Positions 19,551 through 27,623 of a stretch of DNA of 64,000 nucleotides are shown here, piece by piece. The stretch covers positions 124,001 through 188,000 of the forward strand of contig OOIN01000015.1 in NCBI GenBank assembly GCA_900323505.1, given 5' to 3'. Made by a program: the position numbers and the translations under genes. This DNA is from Ustilago trichophora (taxonomy: Eukaryota; Basidiomycota; Ustilaginomycetes; Ustilaginales; Ustilaginaceae). The notes beneath the pieces are model-generated. The model saw only the letters and a program-made list of their open reading frames with translations. It had not been told where the DNA came from and did no database searches. The stretch's first letter is position 1. Each line of letters starts with the position of its first letter.

Positions 19551-20608
19551 TCACCTGAAACTGAACCATCGCCTGCTGTCAGACCTTCCACTGTTACTAC
19601 TAGCTGACTCGCTTCCCCCGCTCATCCTGCTCAACGCGCTTCCTCCTCCACCACCATCAGCATTACTCCCTCTATCGGACAGTACCGCTTTGGGGGAAGA
19701 AAAGTTCAATGAGGAACTGACACGTTTGACGATAAATTTTTTCATCCTTTCCAACCTTCCTCTCGGCTTCCTTTCGCTCCAAATTGGTTCGTTGGGCCCC
19801 TCTTGCTGGTGCTGCTGTACGTACGAAGCTGGTACCTGACTCTGGTGTTTGGCGAAATGCGTTTCACGCGGTGCAGACTTCCTCAAAGCCGTTGGTAGGA
19901 CATCCTCTTGAACAGCCACCCTTCTTCGCGACGTAGAGGCGGAAGAAAGCGCTCGAGGAGGAGAAGAGGCAGATAGACGCGGAGAGAGGGCGGCCCAAAT
20001 TTGGAATTTTTCTTGAGCATCAGAGATACTTGCTGGATAGGGTTTTGGTGGGCTAGGCGATGGTTCTGTGGGGTGTGGATGGGATGTGTAGATCCATGGT
20101 TGGTTTTCGCTCGAAGTATGGCTCTGGTTTTTGTGGGAGGCAAATGTTTTGTTCAAGTTGGTCAGAACGAGACGAGATTGTAAACAGAAAGAAAGAAGAA
20201 GGGGAGAGATCAAAGGTTCGCTCTTACCTGAGGAGAATAGCGGTCCAACAGCGGTGGTGGTGAATTGAGGACAGAACTGGATCGCGAGTACTCGTTCCAT
20301 CCGTACTGTTGACCGTGATTCTGTTGAAACGGTTCAACGTGGCCATGGCCAAAAGGTGATGGAGAAGAATCAAGATCTAGCAGTGACAAGTCCTCCTCGA
20401 CAATTTCTTGCTCAGGAGAGGACTGCGTATAGGCCAAATAATCGGAGAGAAGATTTTTACCCTTCTCCACCACCTTTCCTTCCATACCACCACCGCGTAT
20501 CATTGGTAGGGCCAATGTCAACTGCCCCGTTAAAAATACTGTTACGATGAGCCCCAGTAGAAACGTCTGACAGCTTCTGTTACGACGACTTGTTGTGGTA
20601 AACTGCAT
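19551..20608 (-). CDS. Secreted Pro/Ser-rich protein, one intron (candidate effector)
   Basis: Exon 1 is 20608-20228 (127 codons from an ATG), the intron is 20227-20124 (GTAAGA...AACCAG, 104 bp, with a CTGAC branch-like site) and exon 2 is 20123-19551, phase 0 at both ends, for 317 residues. The N-terminus has a basic stretch (SRRNRS) and then a hydrophobic core, TFLLGLIVTVFLTGQLTLALP, typical of a signal peptide. The mature chain is Pro/Ser/Gln-rich, with a more ordered basic piece (GRLERMKKFIVKRV) and a Ser/Gly-rich end. If the intron is retained, translation stops five codons later and gives a 132-residue form. No family recognised. A TATA-like box lies about 45 bp upstream of the ATG. Confidence 0.72.
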
Positions 20609-20652
20609 CTTCGCTACTGCTTCTCTTTCTGCTATACTCTTTAGTGTGTCAA

Positions 20653-20658
20653 CTTATA
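20653..20658 (-). promoter_or_regulatory. TATA-like box of the third secreted gene
   Basis: TATAAG on the minus strand, 45 bp before the ATG at 20608. It resembles the boxes of the two neighbouring secreted genes. Confidence 0.45.
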
Positions 20659-20680
20659 TGCCAGAAAACATTGTAGAAGA

Positions 20681-20750
20681 GGGAGGAGGAGGAGGAGGAG
20701 GAGGAGGAGGAGGAGGAGGAGGAGGAGGAGGAGGAGGAGGAGGAGGAGGA
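20681..20750. repeat. (GGA)n purine-only microsatellite
   Basis: About 23 uninterrupted GAG/GGA units on the plus strand, 73-142 bp upstream of the secreted-protein ATG at 20608. It lies just beyond that gene's TATA box, so it is part of its promoter. Confidence 0.95.
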
Positions 20751-20960
20751 TGAGGGAGAACATGGATCCAAAAGAAAGTTTATACCTCAAGCGACGGCGA
20801 CTTCGGTCCGACCATCTCTACAGTCCCATCCGTTAGCCGCGATAGCAGCTCATGAAAGTTTCATCTTGATCATGACCGCCATGATCGGAAGCCTAAACTT
20901 TATCCACTTGATGGGCGGAATGAAGTAACTCACCAGCAGAAACGGATGGTCTGAACGAAG

Positions 20961-20991
<31 letters not shown>

Positions 20992-21275
20992 TTTCCCACG
21001 GTCCGCGCCCCGAATTCGCCTCCCATTCCTTGCTTTGCTTTCCAAGGTTTTTATCCGGATTAGCCTCACACGGACGTCAGGGGATGAAGGATTCCGAATT
21101 CGACCCTGCTGAATCGTGAAAGCGAGTTGTCCTGGTTGAGCAGCTTTTCTGTATTGTGTGAGTGTATCGTGTCGCTTAAAAGTACATGTAGGGGAATCTA
21201 AAGGTGCACAGTATCGTTTTGTGGGAACAGCGTTGAGCTGTCCATCATCATCATCATTGTTGCTGTTGTTGTTCT
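20751..21275. other. Intergenic region with a 28-bp poly-A tract
   Basis: It lies between the upstream side of the secreted gene and the end of the LOG-Caf16 gene. It contains 28 consecutive A at 20962-20989 and an ATC run at about 21243-21256. No gene is supported. Confidence 0.5.
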
Positions 21276-22943
21276 TCAACGAGTGACAGTCTGAGAATAA
21301 TCGTACTTGCTGAAAAATCTTTCCGAATCGGTAGTCTCATTCTGCCTGTTGGCACCTCTCCTCCTACCTCTCTTCTCCTCTTCCTGAGCTCGAACCACTT
21401 TATCCTCCCTCAACCAGGCCAGGGAGACGTTGAGCAAGGGCGACAGATCGCGATCCTTATCCGCAGCTGCGGTGGGCGGTAGAGCGGCAATGTCGGCTGG
21501 GTTGGTAGCTGGCCAATCGATGGGTAGAGTGGTAGTGGTAGTACCGAGTCTCATGTGGGCTAGGTGGGTGGGGAAGCTCTGCAATCCATCGAAAATGTGC
21601 GTGGCATAGATGATCGTTGCACCCCTCTCCTCGGTTTCCTGCTGGAGGAAATCCAACAGATCTGCACGCACCTGGACGTCGAGATCCACAGTGACTTCGT
21701 CGAGCAAGAGAAGATCCCAGGGTTCCATCAATCCCATGCACAGCTGAACACGGCGTCTTTCACCATCGGAGATGGCATGCATGTGCCAGGTGAGGTCGAC
21801 ATCGAGGATATCGAGCAACCGATCGCGGCGCGCTTTGTGACGATATCCGCCGACAGAGTCGAGGAAGGTAGATACGACAATGTCGGATCGAACGACGGGG
21901 TTCATGGCCCATTCGGTGCCCAAGTAGGTGACGCCGGAGGGGGAGTCGCGGAAGACGTCCTTGCCAAAGACGCGTACTTTGGAATCGCAGAGTTTCTTGC
22001 CAGCGAGTAGGCGGAGCAAAGTTGATTTTCCAGCTCCGTTGGCACCGATCAGGAGGCAGCGAGATCCGCGCTTGAGGTGAAGGTTGCAGTGCTCGAGCGA
22101 TGGGGGAATGTCGGGGTTGAAGGTGAAGGTGAGATCGGAGACTTCAACGGCGAGATGCTCGCCGTCGGCGAGTTGAAGCGATTTGGAGGCGGCGTTGTCG
22201 ATGACACCACCATCAGCGGTGCTGATGGGACCCTGAGGCTTGTTCCAGTCCCAATAGCCGGATCCATTGGAAGCAAGCTCCTTGGCGAGGCGCACGGCTT
22301 CTGCGAGAACGGCGTCACCGCATGCCTCAATGTTGGCAGGATCGCAGTCGACAAAACTGATGAGCTGCTGTCCAGCTTTCGAGATGAAGCCTTCCTCGAC
22401 AGCATGGTCAACCATGTGCTTGAGCGGGCTGTAGAAACCATTGACATTCAGCAAGACCATGGGCTTGCGGTGGATTCCCAACTGCGTCCAGGTAACCATC
22501 TCCATGACCTCCTCGAAGGTTCCATATCCACCGGGAAGACCGATAAAGCCGAGGTTGCTCTCTGCGGCCATGCGCTGTTTCCTCTCGTGCATCGACTGAA
22601 CCACCACAGTTTCAACGTTTCCAGTGCCGGCGGAGGGGTTGAGAATGGTGGGACCGGTGCCTTCGTTGGAGACGACGGTGGACTGACCGGGCTTGTGACC
22701 TGGGTGACCTGCGGGGACGGTGGTAGCCATGACTTGAGGAATGACACCGAGAACGTTTCCGCCGGCTTCGAAGACGGCTTGAGAGACACCGCTCATGCAG
22801 CCGCGAGATCCTCCGCCGTAGACGAGACGGTAGTTGTGCTTGGCAATGGCATGACCGACGCTAGCGGCAGCAGCCATGTACTCGGGCTTGGTACCTGGGG
22901 ACGAGCCGCAAAAGACGCATATCGAGTCGGTGAATGCGGTCAT
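21276..22943 (-). CDS. Fusion of a LOG-type phosphoribohydrolase domain and a Caf16-type ABC ATPase
   Basis: 555 residues from the ATG at 22943 (a TTG three codons upstream also fits but is not used). Residues 5-225 are a LOG / lysine-decarboxylase-like domain: SICVFCGSSPG, VYGGGSRGCMSG, and the catalytic PGGYGTFEEV (137-146) with MHERKQRMAAES. Such enzymes release free cytokinin bases from riboside monophosphates or act on other nucleotides. After a linker, residues 264-470 are a soluble ABC ATPase of the Caf16 class: Walker A GANGAGKS (300-307), signature ISDGERRRVQL, Walker B LLLLDE, and the H-loop ATHIFDGLQSFPTHLA, very characteristic of Caf16, which associates with CCR4-NOT and Mediator in yeast. 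Both domains lie in one uninterrupted frame with no obvious splice sites between them. Confidence 0.9.
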   Translation of the reverse strand: MTAFTDSICVFCGSSPGTKPEYMAAAASVGHAIAKHNYRLVYGGGSRGCMSGVSQAVFEAGGNVLGVIPQVMATTVPAGHPGHKPGQSTVVSNEGTGPTILNPSAGTGNVETVVVQSMHERKQRMAAESNLGFIGLPGGYGTFEEVMEMVTWTQLGIHRKPMVLLNVNGFYSPLKHMVDHAVEEGFISKAGQQLISFVDCDPANIEACGDAVLAEAVRLAKELASNGSGYWDWNKPQGPISTADGGVIDNAASKSLQLADGEHLAVEVSDLTFTFNPDIPPSLEHCNLHLKRGSRCLLIGANGAGKSTLLRLLAGKKLCDSKVRVFGKDVFRDSPSGVTYLGTEWAMNPVVRSDIVVSTFLDSVGGYRHKARRDRLLDILDVDLTWHMHAISDGERRRVQLCMGLMEPWDLLLLDEVTVDLDVQVRADLLDFLQQETEERGATIIYATHIFDGLQSFPTHLAHMRLGTTTTTLPIDWPATNPADIAALPPTAAADKDRDLSPLLNVSLAWLREDKVVRAQEEEKRGRRRGANRQNETTDSERFFSKYDYSQTVTR

Positions 22944-23495
22944 CTTGTCCAACGGCTAGATCGATTGATTTAAGATGATGATGGTGTGAAGGAGTGAAGA
23001 AAGATAGACTACGGAAGGGAAACGTAGCCTGGTTGATACGGGATGAGAGAAAGAAAAAGAAGAGGAAGAAGGAGCACGAATCGTTCGTTGGCTGAGCATG
23101 CATGGGCGGGCATAGCAAACGTGCCCACAAAGACTGTGCACCCTTACTCAAGCATTTCAACTCCACAAATAAGTTAGTGTCACACTTTCTCTTTTCTTTT
23201 TTTTTTCCAACTCTGAAACGTGTCATCTTTCATACGGCTAACATTTAATGGAAAATTTATCGGCGCTTTCGGCGACTTTGGCGGGGAAGTGTATGCAACA
23301 TGCACGACAAGTACAGAAAGTAGGGTTCTCGGAATAGACGCCGACACTACGAAGGTCATGGTCTGTGCTTGTCCTCAACTTCGGAGTTGGTCCCGACCGC
23401 CAGTCTCATCAATCACACGGAACGGCCGGCTCTAGCTTATATATTCACAACGGATCAGCGTCAATCTAGTTTCACCACTCCCCCACAATACAAAG
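22944..23495. promoter_or_regulatory. Shared divergent promoter of the LOG-Caf16 and PhyH genes
   Basis: 552 bp between two divergent ATGs. A T-rich tract lies at 23186-23208, and TATATAT at 23438-23444 sits 52 bp before the PhyH-family start. Nothing else is recognised. Confidence 0.5.
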
Positions 23496-24497
23496 ATGGT
23501 GGAAGCCACCAATACCAACGTCGACGCAGCGTCACGTCTCCGTGCACAGGGCTACGACTCTGACACGCTGCTGCAACAATACCGCGATGACGGATTCATC
23601 ATCATCGACGGCATTCTCTCCTCTGATCCCGCCTCTTCACTTCATATCGACACGCTTCGCCAATGTGCCGATACAGCCACCCAACTTACTCGCGATGGAC
23701 ACTGGCCACACCGCAGAGTGGTAGGAAACGCCTTCCCACCCTTTACAAAGGACAATCGGGACAGCTGGGGCGTCCAGCATATCATGAATCCTCACCTCGA
23801 CACTCTTGCACCATCTTCTGCTTCTCTGTCAAAGACGTTCCAGGAGTTTTATGCGAGCCCGCTGTTGCTCGACGTTGCATCGCTTTTGATTGGAGCCGAG
23901 GTGGAAGATTTGCAGATGGAGCTGTTCAATCTCCTCATCAATCCTTCTTCCCACCGGTTTGCGCTGGGCTGGCATCGGGACGACATTCGACCGGACGTAT
24001 CTCCGACAGAAGAACAGACCCGCCTGGATACTCCAACGTATGGCGTTCAATTCAACACTGCGCTCTACAACGATGACTGTCTATTCATTGTCCCTGGTAC
24101 ACACCGTCGACTGCGTACTCCCGCAGAGATCCACGCAAACCAGGCCAAAGCTCCCCCAGCCACCCTTGTCAACGACGACGATCAAGAAGCAACAAAACCA
24201 GAACAAGGCTTTGCCCAAGATGGAACATGGTTAGGCGTCGATCCACCAAATACGCTCCGGGTCCAACTCCAACCAGGACAAACAGCCTTCTACTCACAAA
24301 GAATCCTCCACCGCGCCAGCTACCTTCCCAGTGCCAAACGCGCCACTCTACACGCATGCTTCGGAGACGCTTCCCAAGGTGGAAAAGGTGCAGCCGAGAG
24401 AGCGAGAAACGTGCTCCAACACGGTGTCGAGTGGATGCGAGATCCCACATTTGGCAAAGACCTGCCAGACAATTTGAAGCCTAGTAAGTTCAGCCGA

Positions 24498-24528
<31 letters not shown>

Positions 24529-24657
24529 CGCTTTGTGCTGGAAAGAAGGAATTGGTCGCTGATACTTCTGATCCGATATACAGTGTGGGCCAACTTGATT
24601 CGTATGGATGCTGCTTATGCGGACAAGCAGTTGGGCTTCTCGCTAGATAACGACTAG
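23496..24657 (+). CDS. Phytanoyl-CoA dioxygenase (PhyH) family Fe(II)/2-oxoglutarate oxygenase, one intron
   Basis: Exon 1 is 23496-24483 (ATG), the intron is 24484-24583 (GTAAGT...TACAG, 100 bp, containing a CA microsatellite) and exon 2 is 24584-24657, for 353 residues. Splicing restores the end KPMWANLIRMDAAYADKQLGFSL. The family fold is visible: DGFIIIDGIL near the N-terminus, the iron-binding WHRDD (HxD), GVQFNTALYNDDCLFIVPGTHRR, and the distal His with the 2-oxoglutarate-binding Arg in RILHRASYLPSAKRATLHACFG. Fungal relatives are often annotated as phytanoyl-CoA dioxygenase, but the substrate is usually unknown. There is no PTS1, so the protein is probably cytosolic. It shares a promoter with the LOG-Caf16 gene. 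Confidence 0.87.
24499..24524. repeat. (CA)13 microsatellite inside the PhyH intron
   Basis: 13 CA units begin 15 bp after the 5' splice site of the 100-bp intron, making up a quarter of it. Confidence 0.95.
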
Positions 24658-25067
24658 AGAGAAGAGTGTGCAAAATGAAACACACAAATTGTGCCTGTAT
24701 AGATCGGCGTATCGTGAACATGGTTTTGAATGAGACACACAAGAGGTGCTGCGCGCTTAAAGCGAGATTTCAGGGTCCTCTTTTTTTTTTTGGAGATTTC
24801 AAGCGAGAGACAGATCCCGCAATTCCTCTTGATTCTTACGCCAATCTGCATCTGGCACAAGAGAGCGCTTCCAAATCTCCACACTTTTGGTTTGAGGCTA
24901 TGGGATCTCGCTCACTTAGTCGCTTCGATCCTGCTTCCAGCACACCAACCTTCATGCCAATCTAAAGTACATCTCTTCGAAGCAGAGTCTGCTTCTTCTT
25001 CCACAACCACAACCACCATCACCTTCTCTCCCTCTCTTTCCGTAAACAATAGGGACCGCAAGTCACC
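24658..25067. other. Intergenic region upstream of the small membrane protein gene
   Basis: 410 bp with a T-run near 24781-24790 and pyrimidine-rich sequence immediately before the ATG at 25068. No gene is supported. Confidence 0.4.
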
Positions 25068-25346
25068 ATGAGTCAATGCCCACTAGGATTCAAAGGCACA
25101 CCGCCGCCAGGTCACCCCAAAGTGGCTGGCCTCGAAAACGCTTCCCCCGCCAGCGATACTGCAACCGCCCCAACAGGTACATCCAACAAGGATGGCTGGA
25201 ATCCTTGGCTGCTGCTGGTGGTCGATGCAGTCTTCATTCTGGCTGCTATCTACGTTGCGAGAAACGGCCTTCCAAAAGCGATAGCTGATCCCATCAAGGC
25301 TTTGTTGGGCAAGACGCAGCACAAGATTGATGCCAAGACAGAATAA
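25068..25346 (+). CDS. Small single-pass membrane protein, unknown function
   Basis: 92 residues from an ATG in good context (TCACCATGA). The N-terminal 45 residues are Pro/Ala/Thr-rich and begin with CPLGFKGTPPPGHP. A hydrophobic segment then runs at about 47-63 (WLLLVVDAVFILAAIYVA), followed by a basic tail (LPKAIADPIKALLGKTQHKID). The plan suits a tail-anchored or N-out organelle membrane protein. I do not recognise the family. The Cys-Pro start followed by Gly, Pro and His could be a conserved N-terminal motif. Codon use and length argue for a real gene, but conservation should decide. Confidence 0.6.
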   Translation: MSQCPLGFKGTPPPGHPKVAGLENASPASDTATAPTGTSNKDGWNPWLLLVVDAVFILAAIYVARNGLPKAIADPIKALLGKTQHKIDAKTE

Positions 25347-26038
25347 GCTCTCTATCTCGTGTGTCATTTCAACATTCAAGCAACCAGAAGCGCTGTCCAG
25401 ACAGCCGATTGATCAAGCATCCATCGCACAGCAATTCATGATTAGACGGGCAGACAAACGCTCCAACGGCATTCCAACCATCGGTCAAGCCATTTCAACT
25501 CTCAGCTCTCAGCTCCTTTTGCACAATCACACTGTCTGAAGTGCAATCTGCGGCCTCTAGGCACAGCAAACGATCAGCAGTGGCTTCTTCACCCGCATCC
25601 AAACCTTCTACCTGCCGCGTTCACACTGTAAATCTATCTATTGTACATCACAGATCCCGCTTATGCATTCTCAAGCTCTGATTCAATCGATCCCGCCATT
25701 CACTCTGTGATGAGCCTTGCCTTGTCGTCCAGAGCCGCTCGAGATGCTCCGTCGCATCTGAACTGTCCATATGAAAGACAGTGTGAAAGGCGAATCGGGA
25801 TCGATCGGGCCGAACTGACTAGAAAAAGCGGTCGACGTGGCACCGCCAAAAAAAGTCTTAAATTCGCCGAAACCATGCACACAGACGCTCATGTCTCGAA
25901 ATGATCTTCTGTTCATGCACAAAACTCCGCACCTCTGGAATGACCAAAACGAGCAAAAGACAAGACAAGTGTTGTTCTCCCTTTCTCTCTGCCTTCATCT
26001 TGATTCCTCTCCATCGCATCAGATCCCCCAAAATAACC
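25347..26038. other. Intergenic region upstream of the nucleotide-sugar transporter gene
   Basis: 690 bp. Small open frames occur on both strands, none with recognisable features. The HUT1-like promoter must lie in the right half. Confidence 0.4.
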
Positions 26039-27310
26039 ATGACATTGATTCAGCTCGGCCTGTGTGCCGGCTCCATCTATACCACCTTTTTGATATGGGG
26101 TCTTCTTCAGGAACGACGTAAGTTTTCACCAGCTACCCCACCCAAGATTGTTACAGGAGTCGGTATTGACACATGTGGTTGTTTTGCTCCTTTCCGACAA
26201 ACAGTGACCAAGACGCCCTATATCTCGCCAGCGACATTGTTGCATCCTAATCCGCAGCCGGACTACTTTCGCTCGCCGCTCTTTCTCAACACGGTCCAGG
26301 CACTCTTTTCGTCGATTGTAGCGTGCATCTATTTGCTCGTGAGGAATCGGGGTTCCAACAGATCGGTCTCTCACATCCTCGGTCTGCATACCCTCGCACC
26401 CAATGGCATCCCCACACAGGCAAAGCAGAATGGATCCTCTGCTACCTCCAGCAACGGCAGCCCTGCTACGCCTCCTGCGTCTCGATGGATCTCACCCCTC
26501 CTCTCACGCTACATTGCCATTGCCGCCCTTCAGAGCACCGCGTCTCAACTCGGCTTCCTCAGTCTCCGCTACATCTCCTATCCCACCTTGACCCTTGCCA
26601 AGTCATGCAAGCTTGTCCCGGTACTGATCATGAACGTCGTTCTATACCGACGCAAATTCGCCGGCTACAAATACGCCGTTGTTGGATTGGTCACTCTAGG
26701 CATTTGGCTCTTTATGGCCTTCGCTCCCGCCAAATCGGGCAAGAAATCCAAGGGTCCCGAAAGCAGCAGTCTAGTCGGTCTCTTGCTCTGCTTGCTCAAC
26801 CTCATCCTTGATGGTGCGACCAACAGCACTCAGGATGAAGTGTTTTCCAAATTCGGCCGCAAAACCGTCTCTGCAGGACAGATGATGTTAGTCATGAACG
26901 CAATTTCTGCCCTCCTCATGTCTCTCACCCTCTCGCTGCCCCTCCCCTTCCTCTCGACCCCAGGTCAACCTACACAGCTGGCAACAGCATTGGCGTTCAC
27001 ACAGAAACATCCAGAGGTCTGGAGAGATATCATCGCCTACGCCCTCGCAGGTGCCATTGGACAGGTGTCGATCTTTGAAACTCTCGAGCGATTTGGAAGC
27101 CTAACGCTGGTTTCCATCACGGTAACGAGGAAGTTGTTTACCATGCTGCTGAGCGTGGTGGTATACAAGCATGAGTTGAGCCCGTTGCAGTGGGTAGGTG
27201 TTGTAGTGGTGTTTGCCGGGATTGGAATCGAGGCAAGGGAAAAGAGGAGGGAAGGACTGGCCAAGAAGGTTTTGCACGATGAGAAGAAGGCGCTTGCCAA
27301 AGATGCTTAG
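26039..27310 (+). CDS. Hut1-type UDP-galactose / nucleotide-sugar transporter of the ER (SLC35B family), one intron
   Basis: Exon 1 is 26039-26117 (ATG, MTLIQLGLCAGSIYTTFLIWGLLQER), the intron is 26118-26204 (GTAAGT...ACAG, 87 bp) and exon 2 is 26205-27310, for 394 residues. Splicing joins LLQER to LTKTPYIS, as expected in this family. About ten hydrophobic segments are present. Signature stretches are QSTASQLGFLSLRYISYPTLTLAKSCKL (read here as two adjoining motifs), VPVLIMNVVLYRRKF, and near the end SLTLVSITVTRKLFTMLLSVV. Hut1 proteins import UDP-sugars into the ER lumen for glycan quality control. The long open frame continues upstream of the ATG, but the extra residues do not belong to the family. 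Confidence 0.93.
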   Translation: MTLIQLGLCAGSIYTTFLIWGLLQERRKFSPATPPKIVTGVGIDTCGCFAPFRQTVTKTPYISPATLLHPNPQPDYFRSPLFLNTVQALFSSIVACIYLLVRNRGSNRSVSHILGLHTLAPNGIPTQAKQNGSSATSSNGSPATPPASRWISPLLSRYIAIAALQSTASQLGFLSLRYISYPTLTLAKSCKLVPVLIMNVVLYRRKFAGYKYAVVGLVTLGIWLFMAFAPAKSGKKSKGPESSSLVGLLLCLLNLILDGATNSTQDEVFSKFGRKTVSAGQMMLVMNAISALLMSLTLSLPLPFLSTPGQPTQLATALAFTQKHPEVWRDIIAYALAGAIGQVSIFETLERFGSLTLVSITVTRKLFTMLLSVVVYKHELSPLQWVGVVVVFAGIGIEAREKRREGLAKKVLHDEKKALAKDA

Positions 27311-27623
27311 CTCATACAATGTTTCAACCCATAGAATAGACCACTTTCTTACTTCTTGTCTATTGTTGTGCGAGGTGGTCAGGTACGGAGTGTATGAGAG
27401 ACTCTGTTCATGAGGCAGAGGTGAGTGTTGGGAAAGCTTGGTGTGTGGATCGCGTCAAATCGGGAACTAAATTCTCGCGATTGAATTTTTGCGCGCACGG
27501 CTTAAGTACAAAAGCGAAGAAGAAGCCTTCCCTTGATTGTGCAATACTTCCTCCACTCGTCCAACTCTTTGACCATCCTTCCTTCCTTCTCGTCTTGTAT
27601 CATCAACTGGATAGGTAGGCATC
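27311..27623. other. Short intergenic region, promoter of the mitochondrial-type gene
   Basis: 313 bp, with nothing recognisable beyond pyrimidine-rich sequence before the ATG at 27624. Confidence 0.4.
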
